The position numbers and the translations under genes were made by a program. Positions 36,422-46,181 of a DNA stretch of 64,000 nt are shown here, one piece after another (within the stretch, counting starts at the first letter, position 1; the number at the start of each line of letters is the position of its first letter). Source of the stretch: Enterococcus sp. 4G2_DIV0659 (lineage in GTDB: Bacteria; Bacillota; Bacilli; Lactobacillales; Enterococcaceae); contig NZ_NGLE02000001.1 in assembly GCF_002140715.2 (NCBI RefSeq), forward strand, positions 62,001-126,000. Direction: 5' to 3'. The notes under the pieces were generated by a model. That model did not search any database, had not been told where the DNA came from, and was given only the letters and a program-made list of their open reading frames with translations.

Positions 36422-37555
36422 TTACTGTCCAAGGAAATCTTGAATCGCTGACTTATTCATTTCTGGATCAATTTGAAGAACACTACCCGCATAATCGTAA
36501 CTTTCGTTGCTCCAAGAACCTTCAACCGGAATCGTTAATCGATCAATTCCACCAGTCCCTTTTAGCATAAGTGAAGGGCCATTTTTTAGCATGAATGATG
36601 TTGGAACATCCGTAGACATGTAACCAACTAAACGTCCTAAGGATTCTGGGGTACGCATTAACGCTAAAGGATTTTTTAATTGTCCCATGACAGCTGACAT
36701 CACTTGCTGCTGGCGACGAACACGACCAAAATCACCTTCCTCATCCATTCTAAATCTTGAATATTGTAAAAGTGTATGACCGTCCATTTTTTGATTTCCT
36801 TTAGCAATATCCACACCATCTAAATTCAAGTCTTTTTCTGCATCGATCTTAACACCACTTGGGAACATGGAATCGATAATTCTTTCAAAAGATTGGAAAT
36901 CAACTTTAGCATAGTATCTACATTGAATATTGAAATTTTCTGCCAATGTTTGTCGAACTAAATCTGCACCACCTAGTGCATAGGATGCATTAATTTTATT
37001 TGGATCATACCCAGGAATATCGACAAACGTATCACGCATAAAAGATACTAACTTAGGTTTTTTAGAAGGTCCATCTAGTTGTAAAACCATAATAGTGTCT
37101 GCACGTCCAGAATCTTCTCCTCTAGTATCGCTACCTAGTATCAAGATATTATTTGCTCCGTTCGCACTTTTTACGCCATTAAAGGTTTCTACCGTCTCTT
37201 TGGGTAATGACTGATCATTTTCTGCATAGGATTTCCCTTTGAAAAAGAAACCTACAGCTAAAGCTATTAATAAAATTAATAAGAAGAAGATTCTTTTAGG
37301 CCAACTAAAACGTCGTTTCTTTTTAGGTTTTTTTTCTTTTTTCTTAAAACGTTTTGTATCCTTCTCCCCAGATTGCATAAATTCTGGCTGTGGTTCTTCT
37401 GTTGAGTCTTGGGATTGCTTCATTTCTGGCTCTTGATAATAGCTATTTTTAGGTTCTTCAGAATAATTTTTTTCTTTTCTAGGATTAAATCCATTTTTTT
37501 CTTCTACAGGTTTCGCTTTGTCATGTATATGTTTATAACGATCCACACGGCTCAT
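36422..37555 (-). CDS. LytR-CpsA-Psr family wall polymer ligase
   Basis: 377 residues. A highly charged cytosolic tail (1-88) with a basic cluster KKEKKPKKKRR, one membrane helix (about 90-108), then an extracellular LCP domain. Catalytic-region motifs are NNILILGSDTRGEDSGRADTIMVLQ, SFMRDTFVDIPGYDPNKINASYALGG and LLQYSRFRMDEEGDFGRVRRQQQ, with the Arg and Asp residues that bind the lipid pyrophosphate. The family attaches teichoic acids or capsule to peptidoglycan. The start is ATG 37555 after AGAGGTGG. In related genomes it follows the aromatic operon; here a terminator after pheA separates the two. Confidence 0.93.
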   Translation of the reverse strand: MSRVDRYKHIHDKAKPVEEKNGFNPRKEKNYSEEPKNSYYQEPEMKQSQDSTEEPQPEFMQSGEKDTKRFKKKEKKPKKKRRFSWPKRIFFLLILLIALAVGFFFKGKSYAENDQSLPKETVETFNGVKSANGANNILILGSDTRGEDSGRADTIMVLQLDGPSKKPKLVSFMRDTFVDIPGYDPNKINASYALGGADLVRQTLAENFNIQCRYYAKVDFQSFERIIDSMFPSGVKIDAEKDLNLDGVDIAKGNQKMDGHTLLQYSRFRMDEEGDFGRVRRQQQVMSAVMGQLKNPLALMRTPESLGRLVGYMSTDVPTSFMLKNGPSLMLKGTGGIDRLTIPVEGSWSNESYDYAGSVLQIDPEMNKSAIQDFLGQ

Positions 37556-37642
37556 TATGTCCACCTCTCTTCAATTAACAACAGTTATAAGCATACCTTA
37601 TTTTACTAAAAATTCCTATTATATAATTCAAATTTTAACAAA

Positions 37643-37668
37643 AAATAAAAAGACCTTTTCAGATCTTT
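37643..37668 (-). terminator. Terminator at the end of the aromatic operon (after pheA)
   Basis: On the minus strand AAAGATC pairs with GGTCTTT (one G-U pair) around TGAAAA, followed by TTTATTTTTTG. The stem begins at the pheA stop codon. Confidence 0.7.
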
Positions 37669-38515
37669 ATACTCCGTTGATTAAATGAATGCTATAGTTA
37701 CCGAATATTTTCACAGTCCCACCCATCAAACGTATTTCTTCCAATGCATTATCTAATAATTCCTGTGGTTTTTCTACATTAATGTCGATCAAAAAGAAAT
37801 ACTCTCCCAGCGTTGTTTTTAACGGTCGAGATTCTATTTTGCTTAAGTCGATTTCTCTCCAACTGAAAGCAGACAGAGCTTTGTGTAAGGCGCCTGGCAT
37901 ATTGTTTGGCATCGTTAATGCAATGGTCAGCTTATTTTGTTTCGGTTGGATCGGAATATCAACTTTTTCATCCCCTAATACCCAAAAACGAGTCTGATTA
38001 ATGGCTACATCTTGAATATCTTTCCCCACAATGTCAAGATCATAAGTCTTTGCTGAGAGTTTGGGCGCAATCGCAGCAATTTTCTGCTCTGGATGGCTTG
38101 CTACAAAATTGGCTGCGTAAGCAGTTGACGGCGTCGCTTCAAGTTCCGCCATTGGAAAATAAGTGCGAATAAATTCTTGCGATTGAGCCAGCGCTTGAGG
38201 ATGTGACAAAATTTTGGTTGTTTCTTTCCATGTATTTTTATTGTTTTTTGCTACCATTAATTGTTGAAAAATCGGCAAAACAATTTCTGCTCCCACAGGA
38301 ATTGTTGTTTGATGAAATAGATAGTCAACAGTTGTGTTGACCGATCCTTCAATCGTATTTTCAATTGGCACAACCCCTAAATCAACTTCGCCAAATTCGA
38401 CACCTTTAATACATGCGGGAATCGAATGATAGGAAACCAGTTCATCATTTGGAAAAGCCGTTTTTGTTGCAGTATAAGTAAAAGAAGCTTCTGGACCTAA
38501 GAAACCAACTTTCAT
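37667..38515 (-). CDS. pheA: Prephenate dehydratase
   Basis: Turns prephenate into phenylpyruvate for phenylalanine synthesis. The N-terminal catalytic lobe starts MKVGFLGPEASFTYTA and contains PIENTIEGSVNTTVDYL near 55. The catalytic Thr-Arg-Phe lies in INQTRFWVLG near 173. An ACT domain follows (about 195-275) with the Phe-binding GALHKALSAF and ESRPLKT, so feedback inhibition by Phe is likely. There is no chorismate mutase domain. AGGTGA precedes ATG 38515 (282 residues). It is last in the operon, 13 bases after aroK. Confidence 0.95.
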   Translation of the reverse strand: MKVGFLGPEASFTYTATKTAFPNDELVSYHSIPACIKGVEFGEVDLGVVPIENTIEGSVNTTVDYLFHQTTIPVGAEIVLPIFQQLMVAKNNKNTWKETTKILSHPQALAQSQEFIRTYFPMAELEATPSTAYAANFVASHPEQKIAAIAPKLSAKTYDLDIVGKDIQDVAINQTRFWVLGDEKVDIPIQPKQNKLTIALTMPNNMPGALHKALSAFSWREIDLSKIESRPLKTTLGEYFFLIDINVEKPQELLDNALEEIRLMGGTVKIFGNYSIHLINGV

Positions 38516-38528
38516 GTTGTTCACCTAC

Positions 38529-39029
38529 TCATATATTTTTTAAAATTTCGTTTACAATTTCTTCTGGTGTTCGATTGTCTGTGTCAACGATTAAACTAGC
38601 ACTTTCTTCATAAAATGGAATTCTAGGTTCAAACACTTGTTTGATTTCATCGGGCGATTTTGAAACAACTAGGGGTCTAACCGTTGTGTGATCTTGTTTT
38701 AATCTTGGAATAAATACTTCTGGTTTTGTCTGTAAATAAATAACCGGCGCCATTTGTTTCAAAAGATTTCGATTTTCTGCTCTCATAACAATCCCGCCAC
38801 CCGTTGAAACAACTTGATTATGATCTAAATAGCGTTTTAAAACATCGGTTTCTCTTTCTCTAAATGCTTCTTCTCCGTGCAAATCAAAATATTCTTGAAT
38901 TGTCATTCCGATTTCTTCAACGATTTTATCATCAAAATCAATATGTTCCATGCCAGTTTTTTCCGAAAGGAGTTTTCCAACTGTTGTTTTTCCCGCTCCC
39001 ATAAATCCAATTAAAATAATTCCCTTCAT
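38529..39029 (-). CDS. aroK: Shikimate kinase
   Basis: Phosphorylates shikimate at the 3-hydroxyl. Walker A GFMGAGKTTVGK is near residue 7, the shikimate-binding DFDDKIVE near 32, the Arg in FRERETDVL, STGGGIVMR near 78, and the lid Arg in HTTVRPLV near 115. The start is ATG 39029 after GGAGG (166 residues); the in-frame ATG 39044 overlaps the ribosome site and the aroA stop. Tightly packed between aroA and pheA. Confidence 0.95.
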   Translation of the reverse strand: MKGIILIGFMGAGKTTVGKLLSEKTGMEHIDFDDKIVEEIGMTIQEYFDLHGEEAFRERETDVLKRYLDHNQVVSTGGGIVMRAENRNLLKQMAPVIYLQTKPEVFIPRLKQDHTTVRPLVVSKSPDEIKQVFEPRIPFYEESASLIVDTDNRTPEEIVNEILKNI

Positions 39030-39044
39030 CGATCGTTCCTCCAT

Positions 39045-40349
<1,305 letters not shown>

Positions 40350-40377
40350 TTAACCGTGAAATAATGTTTTAATCTGA

Positions 40378-41474
40378 CTACACTTTTTCATAGCATAAAT
40401 AATCCGTTTCAATTTCAATAAACTCTTTCGCTTTTTTCAAATCTTGCTCTTTTTTAAAGGTTAATTGCAAAATACCGTAAATATCTTCCCTAGTCTCAAG
40501 AATTTTCAAGTTGATTAATGACACCTTCTCTTTACCAAGCAAACCTGTTATCTCAGCAATCACACCTGGTCTATCTGGAACATCAACAAATAAGTCATGA
40601 AAGGCTGGGATAGCTCCTTCTTTATGAACAGGCATTTGATTTCTGGTTTCTTTCGCTTCATAAAAAATTGAAAAATCGCATCTTTATTTCCAGTTTGAAT
40701 CCAATTAGTTACTTGCTCCATTTCCGCTTGCCACGATGCCATCAATTCAAGCAATGCTTCTTTGTTGCTCAATAAAATATCTGTCCACATCTGAGGATCA
40801 GAAGAAGCAATCCGCGTAATATCACGAAATCCACCTGCTGCTAACTGGCTTGAACGTGGATGTTCTTCGTTAAAAACTTTACTTTGATTGACTAAGCCCG
40901 CAGCAATAATATGGGGCAAATGACTAAGCATTCCCGTAATTTGATCATGCTCTTTGGCAGATAAAACCACAAATTTTGCTCGTGTACCGTTTAATAATTG
41001 CTGGAGTTCACTCACTTGTGAAGCATGCGGATCAGAAGTCGTTAAGATGTAATACGCATTTTCAAATAAATTTTCGTCTGCTGCAGTAACACCTGATTTA
41101 TGCGAACCTGCCATAGGATGACCGCCAATAAACGTTTTTAGTCCTAATTCCTTGACCCTTTCCATTATTTCTAATTTTGTACTACCTACATCAGAAATAA
41201 TTACAGCTTCTTTCAAAGGTAAACGACTAAGGATTGTTAATTGTTCCAACATACTTTTAACAGGTGTACATAGGAAAATAATATCTGCTTTTACCGCTGC
41301 TTCCTCTAATGAATGCCCTTTTTGATCAATAATCTGCCGTTTTAAAGCAAATTCTTCTGACGTTTCTAATTTATCTATACCGGTGATAGTGACAAATGGC
41401 TGTTCTTTTTTTATACACAATGCTAATGAACTGCCAATTAATCCTAGACCGACAATCAAAATATTCTTTTCCAT
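40378..41474 (-). pseudogene. tyrA: Prephenate dehydrogenase, interrupted by a -1 frameshift
   Basis: NAD-dependent oxidative decarboxylation of prephenate for tyrosine. The frame from ATG 41474 has the Rossmann start ILIVGLGLIGSSLAL, HPMAGSHKSG, and the helical dimer domain. It then drifts into the false tail MKRKKPEIK. The lost part, an ACT domain, continues in another frame (PAFHDLFVDVPDRPGVIAEI to LCYEKV, stop near 40378). The break is at an A6 run on the plus strand (40662-40667). A seventh base would restore ...QFFYEAKETRNQMPVHKEG and a 365-residue protein. Without it, 304 residues keep the catalytic part but not the ACT domain. Real mutation or sequencing error cannot be told apart here. 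Confidence 0.88.
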
Positions 41475-41502
41475 ATCGCTTCACTCTCCATTTATCAGTT
41501 GA

Positions 41503-42669
41503 TTAAAACGTTTGAGTATAGCGACGATAATCTTCTACTTCTTTTTTCATTTGCTCAAAAGCATCACTGCCAAATTTATCTAGCATCGCTTGAGCTATTT
41601 CGGTCGCTACAACCGCTTCGCAAACGACACTAGCAGCTGGAACAGCCGTACTATCGGAACGTTCAACACTTGCTTTATAGGGTTCTTTTGTATCTATATT
41701 TACACTTTGCAGTGGTTTATACAATGTTGGAATAGGTTTCATTACACCTCTAACAATAATTGGCATACCGTTTGTCATTCCACCTTCAAAGCCACCTAAG
41801 TTGTTTGAGGTTCTTGTGTAGCCAGTCGCTTCATTCCAAATAATTTCATCCATTACTTGGCTCCCCGGTTTAAAGCCCATTTCAAAGCCAATCCCGAATT
41901 CAACCCCTTTAAACGCATTAATACTAGTTACCGCTTGGGCTATTTTTGCATCTAATTTACGATCCCATTGAACGTAACTTCCTAGACCGATTGGCACACC
42001 GCCCACAATCACTTCTACCACGCCGCCAATCGTATCACCATTTTTCTTGGTTTGATCGATCAATTCACGCATTTTTTCTTCTACAGTTGGATCAAGTACA
42101 CGAACATCTGAATTTTCTGAACGTTCCTGAATTTCTTTCACAGTTAAATTATCTGGTATCTCTGCTTTAATTCCCCCCAATACAGCAACATGTCCAGCCA
42201 CTTCAATATTCAGTTCTTTGAGCAATTTCTTTGCAATTGCACCAATTGCTACACGCATGGTTGTTTCACGTGCTGATGAGCGTTCTAAAACATTTCTTAA
42301 ATCATCATGTTGATACTTGATGCCGCCTACTAAATCAGCATGCCCTGGTCGTGGTTTATTCACCCGACGAATTTTTTTCTCTTTATCGGAAACTTCTTCA
42401 ATAGACATCACGGATGTCCAATTTTTCCAGTCTTTATTTTCAACTACTAATGTAACTGGTGACCCTAATGTTTTTCCATGACGAATACCAGAAGTAATTC
42501 TAACTTGATCTTTTTCGATTAGCATACGACCACCTCGACCATATCCACCTTGTCTTCTAGCTAACTCTATGTTGATGTCTTCTGGCGATAAAGGTAAACC
42601 GGCTGGTAAACCCTCGATAATTGCTGTTAATTCTGGACCATGCGATTCTCCCGCAGTAATAAAACGCAT
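41503..42669 (-). CDS. aroC: Chorismate synthase
   Basis: Makes chorismate from EPSP using reduced FMN. Signature regions: [21 protein letters not shown] at the N-terminus, [12 protein letters not shown] near 39, [13 protein letters not shown] near 107, [18 protein letters not shown] near 130, and [20 protein letters not shown] near 290. [14 protein letters not shown] near 337 is also typical. 388 residues. AGGGGG precedes ATG 42669. It follows aroB by 12 bases. Product feeds tyrA and pheA below. Confidence 0.97.
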   Translation of the reverse strand: MRFITAGESHGPELTAIIEGLPAGLPLSPEDINIELARRQGGYGRGGRMLIEKDQVRITSGIRHGKTLGSPVTLVVENKDWKNWTSVMSIEEVSDKEKKIRRVNKPRPGHADLVGGIKYQHDDLRNVLERSSARETTMRVAIGAIAKKLLKELNIEVAGHVAVLGGIKAEIPDNLTVKEIQERSENSDVRVLDPTVEEKMRELIDQTKKNGDTIGGVVEVIVGGVPIGLGSYVQWDRKLDAKIAQAVTSINAFKGVEFGIGFEMGFKPGSQVMDEIIWNEATGYTRTSNNLGGFEGGMTNGMPIIVRGVMKPIPTLYKPLQSVNIDTKEPYKASVERSDSTAVPAASVVCEAVVATEIAQAMLDKFGSDAFEQMKKEVEDYRRYTQTF

Positions 42670-42681
42670 CTCTTTTTCCCC

Positions 42682-43743
42682 CTAGTCTAAATAACTCTTC
42701 ATTTCTTCAATTGGTATTTTTACGATTTTAGCTTGGCCGATTGATTCCAACAAAATAATATTGATTGTTCCACCTCTAGCTTTTTTATCATGTGTCAACG
42801 CTGTATATAATTGTTGTTGGTTCCAGGAATCCGATCTGATTGGTAAATGAAATTTTTGAATTAGGTGATTTAATTGCTCAGTGGTTCCAATTGGAGAAAG
42901 ACCTTTAGCTTCTGCCACTCTTGTAATCTGGCTCATCCCGACAGCTACACCTTCTCCATGGGTTAAGGTTCCATAACCAACTGTATTTTCTAAGGCATGA
43001 CCGATTGTATGACCGAAATTCAACAATAAACGAACACCATTATCCAGTTCGTCTTCTTCAACAACTTTGCGTTTTATCTTACAGCAAGCTGCAATAATAT
43101 TTGTCGCATCTGCTAGCAAATCGTGTTCGTCGTTCAACGAGTCTAAATGAAACCAAAGCTTTTTATCTGCAATAGCTGCTGATTTAATGATTTCCGCAAT
43201 CCCTTCACGAACACGTCTTATTTCTAACGTTTTTAGGGTATCTGGATCGATCAATACTCCATCTGGTTGAGCAAAGGTGCCAACTAAGTTTTTAGCTTTT
43301 GCAGTATTGACTCCTGTTTTCCCACCGATACTGCTATCTACTTGGGCCAAAAGTGTTGTTGGGACTTGCAAAAAGTGAAGACCACGCATGTAGGTTGAGG
43401 CAACAAATCCGGCTAAATCGCCCACAACACCGCCACCTAAAGCAATGATTCCATCACTTCTAGTCATCCCTTCATCAGCTAGAAAATCATAAATTTCAGA
43501 TGCGATAGATAAATTTTTGCTTTGTTCTCCTGCATTAACCACAAAAGTTGATGGATCAAAACCTGCTGCTTTCAAACTTTTATACACTTGATCGCCATAT
43601 AATGGCTGAACATTTGTATCGGTTATAATCACAACTTTTTGCGGTGACCACAAGCTTTTTGCCCATTGACCAATACCTGACAACAGCCCTTTTTCAATCG
43701 TTAAATCATACGAATGATTTGGTAAAGTTACAGTGAGTTTCAT
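42682..43743 (-). CDS. aroB: 3-dehydroquinate synthase
   Basis: Cyclises DAHP to dehydroquinate using NAD and a metal. NAD-binding GGGVVGDLAGFVAS lies near residue 100, PTTLLAQVDSSIGGKTGVN near 126, and the metal ligands are the Glu in GIAEIIKSA and the two His in NFGHTIGHALEN and LTHGEGVAVGM. 353 residues from ATG 43743, nine bases after AGGAG. The upstream in-frame TTG is less well placed. Compare the AroB-like protein at 52381, which has lost these residues. Confidence 0.96.
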   Translation of the reverse strand: MKLTVTLPNHSYDLTIEKGLLSGIGQWAKSLWSPQKVVIITDTNVQPLYGDQVYKSLKAAGFDPSTFVVNAGEQSKNLSIASEIYDFLADEGMTRSDGIIALGGGVVGDLAGFVASTYMRGLHFLQVPTTLLAQVDSSIGGKTGVNTAKAKNLVGTFAQPDGVLIDPDTLKTLEIRRVREGIAEIIKSAAIADKKLWFHLDSLNDEHDLLADATNIIAACCKIKRKVVEEDELDNGVRLLLNFGHTIGHALENTVGYGTLTHGEGVAVGMSQITRVAEAKGLSPIGTTEQLNHLIQKFHLPIRSDSWNQQQLYTALTHDKKARGGTINIILLESIGQAKIVKIPIEEMKSYLD

Positions 43744-43774
43744 TTCGTTCAACTCCTATTTTTTGGTTGCGTAT

Positions 43775-44803
43775 CTATTCTTTTCCCAATGCATGAATTT
43801 CCTTCATCGCCTTTTCAATGATGTGTACTTCTTCCATCATGCGTAAGTATGTTTTTTCGTTTAGAGATTGAGGGCCATCAGACCAAGCGTTAATAGGATC
43901 TGGATGAATCTCAACAATCAATCCGTCAGCACCAGCAGCCACACCTGCACGTGCCATTGGAGGAACGAGGTCCCATATACCTACACCGTGACTTGGGTCT
44001 ACAATGATTGGAAAATGGCTTAACTTCTTAATTAATGGAACTGCACTTAAATCTAATGTATTACGTGTAGCTGTTTCGTATGTTCGAATGCCCCGTTCGA
44101 TAAAAATCACGTTAAAGTTTCCTTGGGCAGCAATGTATTCTGCCGCATTCAACCATTCATCAATTGTACCAGAGATTCCGCGTTTCAAGCCAATCGGTTT
44201 CCCTGTTTTTCCAACAGCTTGTAATAATTTAAAGTTTTGCATATTCCTTGCACCAATTTGTAAAATATCGCTATATTGAGCAATCATATCAATGTGAGCT
44301 TCATCCATGACTTCTGTGATTACTTTCATATCAAATTCATCAGCTGCTTGACGGATGTATTTTAGACCTTCTTCCTCTAAACCTTGAAAAGCATAAGGAG
44401 AAGTTCTTGGTTTGAATGCACCGCCTCGTAAAATGGTTGCACCGCCAGCTTTAGCGATTCGTGCGCATTCTCGGATTTGATCTAGCCCTTCAATGGAACA
44501 AGGACCTGCCATCATCGTCATACTCCCATCTCCGATTTTTACACCGTCAACATCTACTACTGTATTTTCCGGATGGAATTCACGGCTGGTCAATTTGTAC
44601 GTTAAAGAAATTCTGACCGCATTTTCAACACCATCGTAACTATTGAATGCTACATCCTGCATTTTTCTTGTATCACCAACAAGGCCAATAATTGTTTGTT
44701 CTTTTCCTTCACTTAAATGAACTTCTAATCCTTCTTTTTTTACTCGTTCAATCACCGAGTTGATTTGTGCCTTTGTTGCTTCTGATTTCATAATTACGAT
44801 CAT
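43775..44803 (-). CDS. DAHP synthase, type I-beta with N-terminal regulatory domain
   Basis: 3-deoxy-7-phosphoheptulonate synthase, the entry enzyme of the shikimate pathway (PEP plus erythrose 4-phosphate). Residues 1-70 form the ferredoxin-like (ACT-like) domain of AroA(beta) enzymes, starting MIVIMKSEATKAQINSVIE. The barrel then shows GPCSIEGLDQIRECA, RGGAFKPRTSPYAFQG, GARNMQNFKLLQAVG, ERGIRTYET and DPSHGVG. The N-terminal domain usually gives feedback control by Tyr/Phe. There is no chorismate mutase fusion. The start is ATG 44803 after AAGGAGAG (342 residues). It is second in the operon; often called aroF or aroG. Confidence 0.95.
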   Translation of the reverse strand: MIVIMKSEATKAQINSVIERVKKEGLEVHLSEGKEQTIIGLVGDTRKMQDVAFNSYDGVENAVRISLTYKLTSREFHPENTVVDVDGVKIGDGSMTMMAGPCSIEGLDQIRECARIAKAGGATILRGGAFKPRTSPYAFQGLEEEGLKYIRQAADEFDMKVITEVMDEAHIDMIAQYSDILQIGARNMQNFKLLQAVGKTGKPIGLKRGISGTIDEWLNAAEYIAAQGNFNVIFIERGIRTYETATRNTLDLSAVPLIKKLSHFPIIVDPSHGVGIWDLVPPMARAGVAAGADGLIVEIHPDPINAWSDGPQSLNEKTYLRMMEEVHIIEKAMKEIHALGKE

Positions 44804-44831
44804 TGTATTTCTCTCCTTCAATAATTTCTAC

Positions 44832-45701
44832 TTAGTTATTTTCAATAATTGGCTTAACGATAGCTATTGGCATTTCTTTTTCAGTCCATTTTTCAAAAGC
44901 CGCTGCACCTTGGTAGAGTAACATGCCCAAGCCATTATTTGTTTTTGCGCCTCGCAATCGCGCTTGCTTTAAAAATTCTGTTTCTTGTGGTGTATAAATG
45001 ACATCACACACTGCTAAATCTGGACGGATAATTGAAAAATCTTGAATAGGTGTTTGATTTTCTAATGGTTTCATCCCCACGCCTGTAGCATTTAACAATA
45101 ATGTACTCTCTTTTACATCCTTGGCTAATTTATCTTTATCTGCTAAGTCATTTAAGGTGATGCTGCATTTCGTGTTCTCTGAAATATAAGCTAATTTTTC
45201 TTTTATATTTTCATAAAACTCATCTTTTCGATTATAAACGGTGATTTCTTTAACACCATCCAAAGCTGCTTGAACAATAATCGCTGTAGCTGCTCCGCCA
45301 GCACCAATAATTGTTATTTTTTTTCCGATAATATCCACGTCAATATCTTCTAAACTTCTCATAAATCCAGTTCCATCTGTGTTATGTCCTGTCAAAGCGC
45401 CGTCAATGTTGGTGATGGTATTAACTGCACCAATCAAACGAGCAGCCTCACTTAGTTCATCCATATACTCAACTGCTGCTATTTTATTAGGCATTGATAA
45501 ATTTGCCCCTAGCATATCTAAATTTCTGATTGAATCAATTGCTTTTTCCAGTCCATCAGTTCCTACTTCAAATGCTAGATACACTGCATCAATACCTAAT
45601 GCTTGAAAAGCTGTATTATGAATCATTGGTGAGACACTGTGGCGAATCGGTGTAGCAAATAATGCAGCTAATCTCGTGTGGCCTGTGATCGTATTTTCCA
45701 T
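44832..45701 (-). CDS. aroE: Shikimate dehydrogenase
   Basis: NADPH-dependent reduction of dehydroshikimate to shikimate. Shikimate-binding PIRHSVSPMIHNTAF is near residue 19, the catalytic Lys-Asp region NLSMPNKIAAVEYMDE near 70, TDGTGFMRSL near 107, and the NADP loop IIGAGGAATAI near 130. A C-terminal NNGLGMLLYQGAAAFE is typical. The start is ATG 45701, preceded by TAGGAGGAAA (289 residues). It is first in the operon, directly behind two leader terminators, so its expression depends on readthrough of the attenuator. Confidence 0.96.
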   Translation of the reverse strand: MENTITGHTRLAALFATPIRHSVSPMIHNTAFQALGIDAVYLAFEVGTDGLEKAIDSIRNLDMLGANLSMPNKIAAVEYMDELSEAARLIGAVNTITNIDGALTGHNTDGTGFMRSLEDIDVDIIGKKITIIGAGGAATAIIVQAALDGVKEITVYNRKDEFYENIKEKLAYISENTKCSITLNDLADKDKLAKDVKESTLLLNATGVGMKPLENQTPIQDFSIIRPDLAVCDVIYTPQETEFLKQARLRGAKTNNGLGMLLYQGAAAFEKWTEKEMPIAIVKPIIENN

Positions 45702-45734
45702 CTTATTTCCTCCTAAAAAAAGTATTTTATTCAA

Positions 45735-45783
45735 ACAAAAAAGGTATTCACGTAAATTTTAGAAAAATCTACAGTGAACACCT
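45735..45783 (-). terminator. Second leader terminator, just before aroE
   Basis: On the minus strand AGGTGTTCAC pairs with GTGAATACCT (G-U at one position). The stem is extended inside by GTAGATTTT with AAAATTTAC, and six T follow at 45742-45737. It ends 34 bases before the aroE start, so all aro transcription must pass it. Confidence 0.85.
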
Positions 45784-45798
45784 CACAAAAAAATAGGT

Positions 45799-45931
45799 AA
45801 TATAAAAGCCACTATAGATTTTCTAATCTACGCGGCTGAAAGTCATCTCAAAATCCCCTAGCCATCATAGATACAAACTTGCTAGTCTGCATCCACAATG
45901 TTCATGAATACAAACTCATCTAAAATAGCTA
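45799..45931 (-). promoter_or_regulatory. Transcription attenuator of the aromatic operon (segments 1-4)
   Basis: Four segments on the minus-strand RNA. Segment 1 (45931-45918) is the end of the leader reading frame. Segment 2 (45872-45859) pairs with segment 1 at 13 of 14 positions, including two G-U. Segment 3 (45837-45826) pairs with segment 2 in two helices of 6 and 5 bp around a small internal loop. Segment 4 (45820-45807) pairs with segment 3 to form a 13-bp stem with one bulge and an AGAA loop, followed by TTTTATATT and then T7. The pairings 1:2, 2:3 and 3:4 exclude each other in the manner of trp attenuators. The exclusive pairing is seen in the sequence; the regulatory function is inferred. 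Confidence 0.78.
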
Positions 45932-45978
45932 AAGTAATAATTATTCAGTTGTCTTTGGTTATGTTTCATGCTTGTCAT
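45916..45978 (-). CDS. Aromatic-rich leader peptide (20 aa)
   Basis: ATG 45978 lies eight bases after GGAG (45990-45987). The 20-codon frame begins MTSMKHNQRQ and ends NNYYFSYFR before TGA (45918-45916). Five of the last seven residues are Tyr or Phe, and the codons for them (TAT TAC TTT AGC TAT TTT) lie at segment 1 of the attenuator. It sits between the promoter and the aro terminators. A ribosome waiting for Tyr- or Phe-tRNA would stall there and mask segment 1. The peptide itself need not have a function. Confidence 0.8.
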   Translation of the reverse strand: MTSMKHNQRQLNNYYFSYFR

Positions 45979-46018
45979 ATGAATCACTCCATAACTGATT
46001 TATTTAAGAATTGTTCTC

Positions 46019-46047
46019 AGTATATACCTCTTGATACTTAGTGTCAA
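46019..46047 (-). promoter_or_regulatory. Promoter of the aromatic operon
   Basis: On the minus strand a perfect TTGACA (46047-46042), a 17-base spacer and TATACT (46024-46019). Transcription should start near 46012, about 310 bases before aroE, leaving a long untranslated leader. Confidence 0.88.
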
Positions 46048-46131
46048 CCTATTTTCTTCGTATTAATTAAACTATTTATGTTTTTTCAGATAAAACCTAT
46101 TTAATTTACGAAGGATTTTTGTAATTTAGTT

Positions 46132-46169
46132 AAAAAAACCGCAGATTCCCTGAAAAAGAAATCTACGGT
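46132..46169 (-). terminator. Terminator of the 46182-46634 gene
   Basis: On the minus strand ACCGTAGATT pairs with AATCTGCGGT, followed by seven T. It lies just after the stop codon. Confidence 0.85.
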
Positions 46170-46181
46170 AGTTATTCATTT

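Noticed and set aside
45735..46020. T-box riboswitch in the aro leader
   Set aside because: The conserved T-box sequence (AGGGTGGNACCGCG) is absent. CCGCG occurs but only as part of the segment 3 stem. The leader peptide model explains more.
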